A DNA stretch of 36,481 nt from contig JARRCD010000006.1 of NCBI GenBank assembly GCA_029982875.1, forward strand, positions 1 to 36,481, read 5' to 3'. A program made the position numbers and the translations under genes. Shown here piece after piece: positions 1-14,295 of this stretch (its first letter is position 1; the number at the start of each line of letters is the position of its first letter). A model generated the notes under the pieces. That model was not told the DNA's origin, searched no databases, and saw only the letters and a program-made list of their open reading frames with translations. Source of the stretch: Candidatus Cloacimonadota bacterium (GTDB lineage: Bacteria > Cloacimonadota > Cloacimonadia > Cloacimonadales > Cloacimonadaceae).

Positions 1-110
1 GATTAAGAATTACTTGACAGCCAGGAAAGGGCAGGAAAAATGGTAACAAAAAATCAAGGAGGAAAAGCATGAAAGCTTATGTAAAAGCAGGAATTAAGGC
101 CTTCTCCGGC
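1..110 (+). repeat. Left-terminal copy of a dispersed repeat
   Basis: This stretch resembles 36149..36275 in the same orientation. Both start with GATTAAG, carry TTGACAG, then a purine-rich stretch, then a short ORF start. Over the first 14 codons of the micro-ORF, 34 of 42 bases are identical by hand count. The copy begins abruptly at base 1 within what matches the right arm of the palindrome at 36116..36160, so the full element probably extends beyond the window. That the family has more copies elsewhere is inference. Confidence 0.5.
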
Positions 111-197
111 ATATCAGATAGCATCACGATACCCGAGGATCCCCCCCCTGAGTTCCGGAGGGACTCTTACGCTATTGAGTGCACCCACTTAGTTTGA
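69..197 (+). CDS. Micro-ORF, 42 aa, MK-KAG-K-FS family
   Basis: This short ORF begins MKAYVKAGIKAFSG and has an excellent ribosome-binding site: AAGGAGG at 56..62 with a 6-nt spacer to ATG. A TTGACA box lies at 14..19. The N-terminal 14 residues match the micro-ORF at 36234 (MKTKIKAGTKGFSA). After that the two diverge, and this copy continues through a run of eight C (141..148) encoding a Pro stretch. The start is basic and lysine-rich; there is no signal peptide or membrane segment. It may be a real micro-protein, or a repeat-borne start fused to random sequence. The conserved start together with a strong SD argues for translation of at least some copies. The function is unknown. Confidence 0.35.
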   Translation: MKAYVKAGIKAFSGISDSITIPEDPPPEFRRDSYAIECTHLV

Positions 198-452
198 GGG
201 AGAGCCGTATTTGAGTGATCTTCTCTTATCTTGATATCCTGCTGGAGCAATAGGTTCAAGGTTTTATTGTGTAGGATTCTAATGCTATTATATTACTGCG
301 TTAGGGGAAAAGGATGCCTGAACTTAGTAGGATCCGGAGATGGGTCCGGGATGAGTTCAGAGCTATGATAATGGGGATATAATGCAGATATCGGAAAAAC
401 ATTGATAAGCTGCTACAACGTTATTGGCGAGGCTGGTCGCTCAAATTTTAGA
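198..452. other. Non-coding stretch between left repeat and ABC ATPase gene
   Basis: No gene is seen. It lies downstream of the convergent minus-strand ATPase gene, and no clear intrinsic terminator with a T-run is visible. At 343..364 the sequence GGGATGAGTTCAGAGCT resembles GGGCTGAGATTCAGAGCT at 36421..36439. Similarity between the two ends of the window therefore resumes outside the micro-ORF block. Confidence 0.5.
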
Positions 453-1175
453 TTACAATAACTTGCGGATATGATTTCTGAGCTCCGCCTTCTCGTTTTC
501 TTGCATCTTCTTAGGAATTGCAGTCATTGTGGTGAAGCTTCCTTCTTTCATTACTTCTACCCGATCTGATAAACGGATAGCCTCATCGATATCATGGGTA
601 ACCAAGAGCACGGTAAGCTCCAATCTCTGAACCACTTCCGCCATCCAATCTTGCAAAGAGCTTCGGGTAAGGGCATCCAGATTGGCCAGGGGTTCATCGA
701 GCAACCAGACTTTGGAGCCCGTCATATAAGTGCGTGCCAGAGCAACTCTTTGTCTCAAACCACCGGAAAGCTGCCAGGGTAGATATTCGGGATAATCTTC
801 CAGGCCAAAGACAGGTAAAAGCTTTTGTGCGCGCGCTCTTGCCTGCGGGATATTGATGCCTTGGATGCGGCAGGGAAGCAAGATATTGTCGATAACTTTC
901 AACCAGGGAAAGAGCAGGTCTTGCTGGGGCATATAGCCCAAATATCCAGTAGAGCCCGTAATAACTTCTCCGCGATACTGGATTTCCCCACGATCCGGCA
1001 GAGTAATCCCGGCCAGAAGTTCCAGCAGAGTGGTCTTGCCACAACCGCTTGAGCCCACGATGCTGACAAATTCTCCTTGCTTGAGCTCAAGGTTGATATC
1101 TTTTAGCACAGGGCAGATTAGGCCTTTGAAAAGGAAGGATTTGTAGATAGCAGTGGCGGTAAGGATGTTTTTCAA
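453..1175 (-). CDS. ABC transporter ATPase, NitT/TauT/thiamine-precursor type
   Basis: This is the cytoplasmic ATP-hydrolysing subunit of an importer, 240 aa. Walker A GSSGCGKTT lies at residues 41-49. It is followed by the Q-loop (MPQQD), signature LSGGLRQR, Walker B VWLLDEP and H-loop LLVTHD, all intact. The reading frame stays open 75 nt further upstream, but the likely start is TTG at 1175. That codon overlaps the TGA of the upstream substrate-binding protein gene as TTGA and gives a normal N-terminus (KNILTATAIYKSF). The pairing with a ThiY-like lipoprotein suggests uptake of a thiamine pyrimidine precursor. The expected permease gene does not follow; the next DNA is non-coding and then the left-terminal repeat. 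The subfamily is secure; the substrate is inferred from the neighbour. Confidence 0.9.
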   Translation of the reverse strand: MKNILTATAIYKSFLFKGLICPVLKDINLELKQGEFVSIVGSSGCGKTTLLELLAGITLPDRGEIQYRGEVITGSTGYLGYMPQQDLLFPWLKVIDNILLPCRIQGINIPQARARAQKLLPVFGLEDYPEYLPWQLSGGLRQRVALARTYMTGSKVWLLDEPLANLDALTRSSLQDWMAEVVQRLELTVLLVTHDIDEAIRLSDRVEVMKEGSFTTMTAIPKKMQENEKAELRNHIRKLL

Positions 1176-2140
1176 GGCGTCAAGTATTCGTTTGTGTAGG
1201 CATCGCTTACGGAGATTGGTTCTTGGATCAGTTGTGCATCGCTCATCCAATTAGCAAAACCGTACCAGACGTCGTTACTTTGATATCCCCAATACTCGGC
1301 ATCAGCTTGGTATTGCCCGGCCAAATAAGCCATGCTGAGCTTTACTTGATCCGGATTCAGCTCGGGCACGTGTTTGATGAGTATATCTGCGGCTTGTTCG
1401 GGATTGCTGATGCAGTATTCATAGCCTTTCTTCACTGCCGTGAGAAAGGCTTTGGCAATATCAGGATGTTGTTTCAGGTAAGCTTCACTGCTGATGAGTA
1501 CTGGAGTGTAATAATCGAAAACGGGATTGAGTTCTCTTAAGGGAATATAATTGATCTTTATGCCGCGTTGTTCCGCTATCACCCCATCCCAGCCATAGTA
1601 AATCCATTCGAAATCAGCGTCTCTGCCGATGGTAGAAAAGAAGTCATAAACTCCGGAGACAATTTCCACCTGATCGAGGCTGGAATCATATTGCTGCATG
1701 ACGTTTTCGAGAATAGCCAGCTCTGAGGGACTATCCCAGCTGCCATAACGTTTGCCGGCAAAATCCCGGGGAGAGGTGATTCCGGATTCTTGTAATGCGG
1801 CAAAACCTGAGGTATTGTGCTGGATTACGGCAGCGATGGAAACGAGCGGAATGCCCTCACTGCGAGCGCGAATCACGTTTTCCTGGTAGCTTACCCCAAA
1901 TTGACTTTTGCCGGTTGCTACGATCTGATCTGTAATGCCTTGTCCTGGTTGCTGAATCTCAACTTCCAGATTCTGATCTGTAAAATACCCCAATTCCTGA
2001 GCTACATAGATACCGGTGTGATTGGTATTGGGAGTCCAATCCAGGGTAATGCTAACCTTGTCCATCGCACTTTGGCTTTTACCGCAAGCGCTGAGGCAAA
2101 GCAGGATTATGATGCTTGCAATCGCTATTGTCTGTTTCAA
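1172..2140 (-). CDS. ThiY/THI5-like (NMT1 family) substrate-binding lipoprotein
   Basis: This is an extracytoplasmic binding protein of 322 aa for an ABC importer. The signal peptide ends in lipobox LSAC with the lipidated Cys at residue 19. Residues 34-43, DWTPNTNHTG, are the hallmark of the ThiY/NMT1 family, which binds formyl-aminopyrimidine or HMP-type thiamine precursors. The start is TTG at 2140, supported by AGGAG six bases upstream; no nearby ATG does better. The gene sits 36 nt after the xer gene and overlaps the ATPase gene, so it is probably the tail of the guaB-xer operon. No TPP riboswitch fits in the 36-nt gap. The substrate is assigned by family and not demonstrated. Confidence 0.88.
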   Translation of the reverse strand: MKQTIAIASIIILLCLSACGKSQSAMDKVSITLDWTPNTNHTGIYVAQELGYFTDQNLEVEIQQPGQGITDQIVATGKSQFGVSYQENVIRARSEGIPLVSIAAVIQHNTSGFAALQESGITSPRDFAGKRYGSWDSPSELAILENVMQQYDSSLDQVEIVSGVYDFFSTIGRDADFEWIYYGWDGVIAEQRGIKINYIPLRELNPVFDYYTPVLISSEAYLKQHPDIAKAFLTAVKKGYEYCISNPEQAADILIKHVPELNPDQVKLSMAYLAGQYQADAEYWGYQSNDVWYGFANWMSDAQLIQEPISVSDAYTNEYLTP

Positions 2141-2176
2141 AGTATTCTCCTAAGTCTGATATTAGATTTAAAGCTG

Positions 2177-6251
<4,075 letters not shown>

Positions 6252-6252
<1 letters not shown>

Positions 6253-9200
6253 TATTCGAGCCCTTCCTGTAAGAGTTTGAGATATTCCATGATCAGTTGT
6301 TGATACTCACGAGGGTAGTTTTTAAAACCATCATCCAGCATCATAGCACGCCTCAGAGCATCATAATCCACCGCATCGGGTTGCTGCTCAGAAGGCAGAC
6401 CCGTGCTGCTTATCGCCTTTCTGCGCTCGCTGGTATCACGCTTGGTAATGGAGCGTTGGGCATCCAAGAGCCGGCTCAGGATGTTCTCCTGTTGCTTCAT
6501 CAGGTCTTGGTCAAAGCGATTTTGCCGCAGATTACGAGCCACAGCTTCCGCTTCTTCAATGATTTGTTTTAGGGCATTTCCTTGTTTTTGAGCCTCTGGG
6601 TCTTGCTGCAGAGCGCGTTTGAGATTCTCCGCCAAACGCTGTTGATCTGCGGCTAATTTTTCCACCTGTTCTCGCATTCCGGCGTCCATCCTGCCACCTT
6701 GTGCCTGCATTTGCATCATCAGCTGCTCGGTCAGCATATTCATCGCCATCTGTTCTTGTCCCATTTGTTCCAGCATCTGCATCAGCGATTGCATGCCGCC
6801 TCCGCCCCCACCGCCGGAGGAGCTACTCTGCAGAGCCAGCATGAGATCGTAGGCCATTAAATTGAGCCCTTTTTGGACCTGCTCCAGCTGCCTGTTAATG
6901 CTGGGAGTTCTGCTTTGTCCCAAGCTGCCAAAGATATCGCGGTAGCCCTTATTTGTATCGCTTATGTCTTCATAAAACCGCGGAGGTAGGATCATGCTCA
7001 CCTGTGGTTTACTAAAGAGCTGATTGAGTGAGATTTGCATCCCCTCATAGGCTGCGATCAGATCTGGGACGATGGGATAGGGATCGTTTTCATAGCGGGA
7101 TTTGATCTCTTCGTGGTTCTTGGAAAAGATCAGCATTTCCCGCACTGCTTGTTCAATTGCCTGCATCATGTCTGCTTGAGAGCCAGAGCTCATCGATTGT
7201 TTCATCTCGGCAAGTTTCAGGGTAAAGCGCCGCAATTTTTCCATGGCTGCACTTTGGGCTTGCTGAGACTGAGAGCGATTCCCTGATTTTAAGGCGCTTT
7301 CCGAGCTTTGCATATCCTGATCAGCCCGGCTCGATTGCATGTCGCTGAGCAGGTCTTCCAGCATTTTACTTGCTTTGGGATCGGCTTCCAGCTGCTTTTG
7401 CAAGGACTGCAATTCTTGCATCAGGTTATCGTATTTTTCCTTAATCTGGCCTTGTTCTTCCGCCAATTTATGATCCTCAGAAGCAGCATCAGCGGTTTTT
7501 TCACTCAGGGCTTTTTGCATCTTTTCTATTTCTTCGGATATCTGCAGGGCTTTTTGTACTGCCTGTTCATTTTTAATGCTCTCCAAAAGCGCCAGCGTCT
7601 GTTCAATCTTTTGCGCAAAGTCTTCCATCGAAAACTGGAAATCTTCCATCGCTTTTCGGAGGTCTTCCGGACGCACATTTTGCATGGCTTCCTGCATCCG
7701 GCGCATGGCTTCATTGAGTTCTTCTGTGGCTATCTCCTGCATCAACTCCTGGATCTTCATCATTTTTTGCAGCGTATCCTGAGAAAGAGTGCTATTAGCT
7801 TGCATCTTGTCGATTAATTGTTGATAGTTATCGGCGATGTTTTCTACTTGTTCAGCCAAATCTGCTTGTTTTTTCAGGATCTCCTCTAATTGCTTCTTAT
7901 CTTCCCATTCTAATTCCGGATCCTTGAGAATCTCCCGCCGTTTTTGTTCAAAATCTTCTTGTAACTTCTTGCTTTCTTCCAGGCTGCTGCTTAGCTCATC
8001 CTTGCGTTGATTTTCCTGATTCTCGATCTCGGCATAGATTTCTTCAATCGAAGGAAAGCGTGCCCGATATCTGGAACTGATGCCTTTTTGCGGCTCGGGA
8101 GCGTTATCATAAATCTCTGCCCAATAGCTCACCACATCCCCGGGAAAGAGATCCAAAGAGCTCATATCCCAGAGATAATCTGTATTGAAGAGTTTGTTGC
8201 GAATCACACTTTGCAGCTCCACGATTTGGGGCTCTTTGGTATTGACCTGATAATGCAAGCTGGCATTGGCCAGACCAAAATCATCATCGGCACTTATGAT
8301 AAGGGGAAGCATGAGGTTTTGATTCAAGGTAACATCTTCGCCGGGGAAAATAATCCTGATTCCCGGAGGATTGTCTGGCAAGATGCGGATGTGCTTTTCT
8401 TCAGGACGGGATTTTCGCCCCAATTCATCTTCGAGTTCCATATACCACTGAGTAGGCTTTTGTAACTGCAATTGTGTAATAAAACTGGTCTCATCCATTC
8501 TGCTCAGCTCTTTGCGACTGGCATCTGCAAATACCATTGTTGCTTTAACCAGAGGGATGTTACTTTGAATTCTGAGATGGACCCGAGTACCAGGATAGGC
8601 TTCAATATTACCATAGCTCAAGCTATCCGTATAGGCCGGAATGCCTGTATAGGCAGGATAATCATAAGCAACCGACCAACGCCGGACGATAGGTTCGTCA
8701 AGTACAGTGATCCGGTAAATCGGACTTTTGGTTATCTCATTTTCGGCATAGTACTCGATGCTATTTTCCAGGCGTGAAAAGAGATAGCTATTCTGGGTCA
8801 AGCCTAATTCCCGCCATGCTTCTCCGATTCTGAAATAGAGCTTGTGCTGGAGTCTGGGATCAGGTTCCTCAATACGGATTAAGACCTGCTGATTCTTGCC
8901 GATTGTGATATTACCGGGAGAAAGCGTGATATCCTCTTTATATACTATTTCGGGAGCACGATTGGTATAAAACTGACTTAGCGCTACTTTAAAATCTGCT
9001 CGCAAAGCATACCAAAAACTCGTTAGAGCCAGCACCAGCAGCAAGATCAGGATGATCTTCTGCCTGCTATATACCTTGGGTAATTTATAAGTATTTGCCC
9101 TAAGGCGATCTGCCGCCGAATCAAGCAACGCAATACTGATTGGATTATCCTTCCTTTTCTGACCCAATTCCAGCGCATTTTGATATAGATCATCGCCAAG

Positions 9201-9479
9201 CCCATGCTGGACATCCAAAAAGCGGCTCACAATCCGGTAATCCCAAAGCTGACGATAAGCCTGCAAGATAATGTAGATGATCACAAGAGCCAAAGACACT
9301 CTGATAGCAATATTGGCATACAGCAGCGCCGGAGAATAAGCTCCAAGTATTAACCACAGCACAAAATACAGATGCACACCACAGCCAAAGAGCAAGGCAC
9401 TGTTGATAATTGCTCTGATGATGATACCAAAATTGATCAAATTCCGGTATTTTCTAAACATGGCGATAAGTTCGTGCAT
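6252..9479 (-). CDS. DUF4175-like large membrane protein with long coiled coil
   Basis: This protein of about 1075 aa has three N-terminal membrane segments (roughly residues 15-45, 54-77 and 140-160). A beta-rich periplasmic region (about 170-470) follows, then a very long Glu/Gln/Lys/Met-rich coiled coil (about 485-800 and again 890-1030). A Gly-7 tract near residue 890 leads into a Met/Gln-rich segment (QMLEQMGQEQMAMNML). This architecture fits the DUF4175 family, whose function is not established. ATG at 9479 is preferred over the adjacent TTG at 9482 because GGGAG then sits 6 nt upstream. It is coupled to the TPR gene by TAATG. The coiled coil suggests a structural or scaffolding role at the envelope. 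Confidence 0.75.
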
Positions 9480-9502
9480 CAATTTCTCCCTTTTCTATGA
9501 GT

Positions 9503-9531
9503 TAATCAAAAAAGCTGGCATTAGATGTCAA
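9503..9531 (-). promoter_or_regulatory. Candidate promoter for the DUF4175-TPR-guaB-xer unit
   Basis: On the minus strand a perfect TTGACA (9531..9526) is followed after 17 nt by TGATTA, a poor -10 match. It lies in the only sizeable gap (130 bp) among the minus-strand genes, so a promoter is expected here. The -10 element is weak, so this is tentative. Confidence 0.25.
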
Positions 9532-9609
9532 GCCAAAAAATGGAAAAACGATAATTACACCGGCCTGCGCTGAATTGCGTCTTGCATTAGAAATAAGCAG
9601 GAACCTTGT

Positions 9610-10884
9610 TTAGTCTATCACAAATTCCAGCTCATCCGTTGCAGCATTAAAAAAGTCTCCGATCTCAAGCGTTTGCGGAAGCCGCACTCGGAGGTAGTGA
9701 TCACTCAAGCTTTCTGAGTAGTTATCATGCGTTTGTTCGATTACCCCTCTGAGCACGGGATTAAGTTCCCGCAGATGTATAGCATATTGCGCTTTTTTCT
9801 TTGCTGAAAGAGCGCTTAGAATTCTGCTTCGGTTCGAGGATATGTTACCCGGAACCTGATCTGGCAATGTCGCAGCTGGAGTTTGCTTTCTGGCTGAGTA
9901 AGAAAACACATGTAAATATGCGAGGGGCAGGGATTGAAGAAAAGCCAGAGTTTGCTCAAAGAGTTCCTGCGTCTCAGAAGGAAAACCGCAGATCACATCA
10001 AATCCGATGGCTGCATCTGGAAAAGCCCTCAGGATGTCTCGCGTTAGACCCTGCACCAAAGCAGTATCATAGCGCCTTCCCATAGTTTTCAAAATAGTAT
10101 CGCTCCCACTTTGCAGGGGGATATGAAAATGAGGGCAGATCTTTGGGGTATCTTTAAAGGCCGCTAAGATCTCCGGGGTAAAAAGCTGTGGTTCAAGCGA
10201 TGATATCCGGATCAATTTCAGCTCCGGGATTTCGGCCATAGCTTTGACTACATCGCCCAGACCCTTGTCGCCATCACGAAACAAGCCCACATTGACCCCG
10301 CCCAGGACAATCTCTCTAAAACCGTTTTCGACAAAGAGTTGTGCTTGCTGCAATACCTCAATGAAGCGAGCTGAACGGCTGTGACCCCGGGCATAAGGAA
10401 CTGCGCAATAAGAACAGTAAAAATCGCAGCCATCTTGTATCTTCTGAAAGGCACGAGTATGCCCCAACATACTGTGAATGGGCTTGTAGGCAAAGTCTCG
10501 GGCTTGCATGATGTCCCCAAATGAATATGTATCTCCTTGGATGATTCCCGCGATATCCAGCTTGGCCTGATTGTCCACGATATAATCAATATCTCCCAAA
10601 GCAGCTACTTCTGCGGCTGATCTTTGGGCAAAACAACCTGTCACGACAATCTTGATTTGGGGATTCTTCGCTTTTTGAGCTAAAGCTTTGCGGATCAGAT
10701 TGCGGCTTTTGTAATCGGTACGATTAGTAACCGTACAGCTATTAACTATGTAAATATCAGCTGGCTCCGAAAAATCAACTATCTCGGCGTTGGGAAAACC
10801 CTCGGCGATGGCAGCAGACTCGAAGTAATTGGTCTTACAGCCCAGAGTAGCTATGGCCAGCTTAAGCTTTTGTGAGGAGTTCAT
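9610..10884 (-). CDS. mtaB: tRNA t6A37 methylthiotransferase MtaB
   Basis: This radical-SAM methylthiotransferase converts t6A37 to ms2t6A in tRNAs reading ANN codons. The N-terminal UPF0004 domain has the three auxiliary-cluster Cys at about 16, 50 and 84 (LGCKTN, NSCTVTN, TGCF). The radical SAM motif CDFYCSYC gives Cys 153, 157 and 160. A C-terminal TRAM-like segment follows (LRVRLPQTLEIGDFF). At 424 aa it is normal length. The chosen ATG (10884) overlaps purN by 23 nt. An ATG at 10908 would add eight residues, and neither has a clear SD. The TLGCK...NSCTVT spacing and overall length fit MtaB better than MiaB or RimO. Confidence 0.9.
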   Translation of the reverse strand: MNSSQKLKLAIATLGCKTNYFESAAIAEGFPNAEIVDFSEPADIYIVNSCTVTNRTDYKSRNLIRKALAQKAKNPQIKIVVTGCFAQRSAAEVAALGDIDYIVDNQAKLDIAGIIQGDTYSFGDIMQARDFAYKPIHSMLGHTRAFQKIQDGCDFYCSYCAVPYARGHSRSARFIEVLQQAQLFVENGFREIVLGGVNVGLFRDGDKGLGDVVKAMAEIPELKLIRISSLEPQLFTPEILAAFKDTPKICPHFHIPLQSGSDTILKTMGRRYDTALVQGLTRDILRAFPDAAIGFDVICGFPSETQELFEQTLAFLQSLPLAYLHVFSYSARKQTPAATLPDQVPGNISSNRSRILSALSAKKKAQYAIHLRELNPVLRGVIEQTHDNYSESLSDHYLRVRLPQTLEIGDFFNAATDELEFVID

Positions 10885-11464
10885 AAATAGCTTGGGGATA
10901 GATCTCATGCTCTATTTTTAGCACGGTAGCGGCGATTTCTTCCGGGCTCTGGCAATGTGAGATATCCACAGCTTTTTGAGCCAGGATTTCGCCATGGTCG
11001 TAAAGCGCATCTACACGATGGATTGTGGCTCCAGAATACGATTCCTGGGCTTCATACACGGCTCTGTGCACTGCCATGCCATACATCTTTTTCCCTCCAT
11101 ATTTGGGCAGTAACGCAGGATGAACGTTGAGAATGGGAATGGCCGCCCGCGAGATGAAACTTGCGCTGAGTAGTTTCATGAAGCCACACAGAGCAAGCAG
11201 CTCCGCCCTTTCATTGCTTAGCACCGCGAGTACATGCTCTTCAAATTGATCTATTCCCTTGTTTGAAACCACTGCGATGGGAATACCCAATTCCGAGCAG
11301 GTCTTACAAGCCAAGGAAGAAGCATCCGTAAAGATCGCTTTAGCTATCTCGACCGGTAGCTGCCGTTGCTGAAAGTAGCGGTAAATCGCCATGAGATTAG
11401 TTCCCCGGGATTTACCGCTACTCAGAGTTACTATTCTATGAACTTTAGGTGCAATTCCTGCCAT
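10862..11464 (-). CDS. purN: Phosphoribosylglycinamide formyltransferase
   Basis: PurN transfers the formyl group of 10-formyl-THF to GAR in purine synthesis. It is 200 aa. The catalytic Asn/His occur in [12 protein letters not shown], and the catalytic Asp region is [10 protein letters not shown]. The substrate loop SSGKSRGTN is a variant of the usual G-S-G-x-G-[ST]-[13 protein letters not shown] matches the PurN helix after the active site. ATG at 11464 lies 34 nt inside the end of aspS and is the only ATG before the first beta strand. The overlap indicates coupled translation. Confidence 0.93.
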   Translation of the reverse strand: MAGIAPKVHRIVTLSSGKSRGTNLMAIYRYFQQRQLPVEIAKAIFTDASSLACKTCSELGIPIAVVSNKGIDQFEEHVLAVLSNERAELLALCGFMKLLSASFISRAAIPILNVHPALLPKYGGKKMYGMAVHRAVYEAQESYSGATIHRVDALYDHGEILAQKAVDISHCQSPEEIAATVLKIEHEIYPQAIYELLTKA

Positions 11465-13209
11465 TGCGTTTCATCCACTTCAGAGGGAGCCTGATTCATC
11501 AGATCAGTTGCTTGGAGGGTTTTGGGGAAAGCAATCACATCGCGAATGGAATCTGCTTGAGTCAAAATCATGATCAGACGATCCAAACCCGGAGCTATAC
11601 CACCATGGGGAGGAGTTCCATATTTGAGGGCATCCAGAAAGAAGCCAAAGCGGCGATTGAGTTCCTTTTCCGAAAAGCCCAAAATGTCGAAGATCTTCTT
11701 CTGCAGATCGTAGCGATGACAACGTATGCTCCCACTGGAAATCTCCATTCCATTACATACCAGATCATAGAGCTGACCATGGATATCTCCGATCTTATCC
11801 GGCTCATCCAACCAAGGGATATGCTCCTCTTTGGGCAAGCTAAACATGTGATGGGCAGGCTCCCAACCTTCTTTGTCTTCACTTGGTACAAATAGCGGGA
11901 AATCGGTTATCCAGCAAAAAGCGAGGTCTTGGGAATCATAGAGCTTAAGCTCAGCTGCCAGATAGTTGCGTAAATATGCCAAAACCTTGGAACAAATCTG
12001 CATAGAATCGGCCACTATAGCCAAGAGATCTCCCGGCTTTGCCTGCGCGGCAGCAATCATGGCCTTGGCTTCATTTGCACTCAGAAACTTGGAAATACCG
12101 GCTTCGAGCCCGTTCTCGCTTACTTTGGCAAAGGCTACTCCCTTGCCGCCCACATGCCTGGATAATTCCACCAAAGCATCTTGCTGCTTACGTGACCAAG
12201 CTGCTCCACCAGGTATGGTTAAGGCTTTGATAACCCCTCCAGCTGCCAGGCAATTCTTAAATACTTGAAATTCACTTTCCTTGAGCAGCGCAGAAAAATC
12301 CACTAATTCCAAACCGAAACGCAGATCTGGCTTATCACAGCCAAAACGCCGCATAGCTTCACTGTATTTCATGCGGGGGAAGGGTAGAGGCAACTTTATG
12401 CCTTTGATCTCAGCAAAGATTTCGGCCATCAATTTCTCTACGAGCTCAAAGATATCGTCTTGAGTGACAAAAGATAGCTCGATATCCAGCTGAGTAAATT
12501 CCGGTTGGCGATCAGCTCGCAAATCCTCATCCCGAAAGCAGCGGGCAATCTGATAATAACGATCAAAACCCGCAATCATGAGCAGCTGCTTGAAGATTTG
12601 AGGGCTTTGCGGCAGAGCGTAAAACTTACCCGGATGCACCCGACTCGGCACCAGATAATCTCGTGCTCCTTCAGGTGTGCTCTTCATCAGCATGGGAGTT
12701 TCGATCTCGTAAAAACCTGCTCGATCCAGAAATCTGCGCATCAATGAAGTCACTTTAGCACGTGTGATCAGGATTTGCTGCAAATAAGGGCGTCTGAGAT
12801 CCAGATAGCGGTAAGTAAGCCGTAAATCTTCATCCGCCATCGCTACTCCATCTATCTGGATGGGAAGTGGCAGAGTATCGTTCAAAATCCTCAAGGCAGA
12901 GGCAATTACTTCCACCTCACCGGTGAGCATATTGTGGTTTATATTACCCTCAGAGCGAGGACTGAGAGTGCCGGTTACGGCTATCACAAACTCATTGCGT
13001 ACCTTTTCTGCTTTGCTAAATACCTCTGTTTGTTCGGGATGCACTACGATCTGGATGATCCCTTTCACATCCCGGAGATCAAAGAAGATCAAGCCGCCCA
13101 AGTCTCGCCGTTTGTGCACCCAACCCATTACGGTGACGGTGCTATCGATATCTTTGAGGGTAAGCTCAGAGCTATAGTGGCTTCGTCTGAGTGAGCCAAG
13201 AAATTCCAT
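11431..13209 (-). CDS. aspS: Aspartyl-tRNA synthetase
   Basis: This is a class IIb synthetase of 592 aa charging tRNA-Asp, and possibly tRNA-Asn if non-discriminating. The N-terminal OB anticodon-binding domain ([21 protein letters not shown]) precedes the catalytic core. Motif 2 is [21 protein letters not shown], with a bacterial GAD-type insertion in the middle and motif 3 [13 protein letters not shown]. The length and insertion are typical of bacterial enzymes. ATG at 13209 is chosen over TTG at 13218 because AAAGGA abuts the TTG but lies about 9 nt before the ATG. It follows the PotD-like gene by 13 nt. Confidence 0.97.
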   Translation of the reverse strand: MEFLGSLRRSHYSSELTLKDIDSTVTVMGWVHKRRDLGGLIFFDLRDVKGIIQIVVHPEQTEVFSKAEKVRNEFVIAVTGTLSPRSEGNINHNMLTGEVEVIASALRILNDTLPLPIQIDGVAMADEDLRLTYRYLDLRRPYLQQILITRAKVTSLMRRFLDRAGFYEIETPMLMKSTPEGARDYLVPSRVHPGKFYALPQSPQIFKQLLMIAGFDRYYQIARCFRDEDLRADRQPEFTQLDIELSFVTQDDIFELVEKLMAEIFAEIKGIKLPLPFPRMKYSEAMRRFGCDKPDLRFGLELVDFSALLKESEFQVFKNCLAAGGVIKALTIPGGAAWSRKQQDALVELSRHVGGKGVAFAKVSENGLEAGISKFLSANEAKAMIAAAQAKPGDLLAIVADSMQICSKVLAYLRNYLAAELKLYDSQDLAFCWITDFPLFVPSEDKEGWEPAHHMFSLPKEEHIPWLDEPDKIGDIHGQLYDLVCNGMEISSGSIRCHRYDLQKKIFDILGFSEKELNRRFGFFLDALKYGTPPHGGIAPGLDRLIMILTQADSIRDVIAFPKTLQATDLMNQAPSEVDETQWQELHLKFIE

Positions 13210-13222
13210 AGAGTGCAATCCT

Positions 13223-14281
13223 TTAATTCATCTTGATGGCTTCATAGATTTGATCAATACTACGAACAGCATCGCCAAGATATTCTATCATATCGCATTT
13301 TTCCAGATAGGCTTCATCCGGATTGATAATCTTGTTTTCGATAAAATCCGCACCCATCATCTCCATTGCTGCTCTATTTGGGGTAGGATACATGGTGTAT
13401 TCGGAATTGCGTTTAGCATTGTCGGCATCGAGCAGGAAGTCCAGAAATTTGTAAGCTAATTCCTTCTGTTGCGAATTCTTGAGTATTACCATATTATCCA
13501 TCCACATAGCAGCACCTTCTTTGGGCAGGATAAACTTCAGATCCGGATTTTCCGCCATCTGCTGCATCGCATCACCATTGTAAGCCTGGGCCAGCCATGT
13601 AGTGCCATCCTGCAATTCGTTTTTGTAAGAATCACTATCAAATTGAGTAATATTTCTATCCCAGACCTTGAGCACATTATGCGCTGCTTCCAAAGCTGAA
13701 CTTGAAGTGTCATTTACGGAATATCCACTATAGATCAGAGCTGCACCGATCACCTCGCGCGCGTCATCCAGCATAGTGATCTTGTTTTTGCCTTCAAAGA
13801 AAGAATCTCCCAAGATATTCCATCCGCCGGAAGCAACTATCTCATCCGGAACAAATTGCCGGTTATACATCAAACCGGTCAAGCCCCAGGCATAAGGAAT
13901 GGAATACTTGTTTTCCGGATCAAAGGAACGCGCTTTTTGCAGAAGTTGGGGGTCCAGATTGTCATAGTTTTCCAGCTTAGTAAGATCCAGCTCTTCCAGC
14001 AGATCCAGCTCTTTGAGAATGCTTACATGATCCCCACTGGGGAAGATGATATCAAAGCTTTGAGTTGAACTTTTAACTTTAGTAAGCATATTCTCATTGG
14101 AATCAAAGGTACTGTACTTGATCCGGCAATTATAGGCTTCTTCAAATTCACTGATCAAAGAAGGATCAATATAATCACTCCAGTTAAAGATGTACAGAGT
14201 TGGCTTTTTGCTGCTGCAAGCATTGAATGCTACCAAGCTGACCAGCAGCGCCAAAGCGAGTATCATAATTCTTGTTTTCAT
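13223..14281 (-). CDS. PotD/PotF-like polyamine-binding lipoprotein
   Basis: This is an extracytoplasmic solute-binding protein of 352 aa. The signal peptide ends FNAC with the probable lipidated Cys at 22; Phe at -3 is atypical for a lipobox. The mature start [20 protein letters not shown] is the hallmark of the spermidine/putrescine-binding family, and MYPTPNRAA near the C-terminus also fits. ATG at 14281 is chosen because GGAGGA lies six bases upstream, overlapping an in-frame ATG at 14293 that would be too early. No PotA, PotB or PotC gene is nearby, so it is an orphan component here. Ligand inferred from family. Confidence 0.88.
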   Translation of the reverse strand: MKTRIMILALALLVSLVAFNACSSKKPTLYIFNWSDYIDPSLISEFEEAYNCRIKYSTFDSNENMLTKVKSSTQSFDIIFPSGDHVSILKELDLLEELDLTKLENYDNLDPQLLQKARSFDPENKYSIPYAWGLTGLMYNRQFVPDEIVASGGWNILGDSFFEGKNKITMLDDAREVIGAALIYSGYSVNDTSSSALEAAHNVLKVWDRNITQFDSDSYKNELQDGTTWLAQAYNGDAMQQMAENPDLKFILPKEGAAMWMDNMVILKNSQQKELAYKFLDFLLDADNAKRNSEYTMYPTPNRAAMEMMGADFIENKIINPDEAYLEKCDMIEYLGDAVRSIDQIYEAIKMN

Positions 14282-14295
14282 GGGTTCCTCCATTC

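Noticed and set aside
9851-9880. GGAACCTGATCTGGCAATG resembles the 3' half of a TPP riboswitch
   Set aside because: It lies antisense inside conserved mtaB coding sequence, with no matching 5' half (no GGG-x-CTGAGA helix) and no downstream plus-strand gene.
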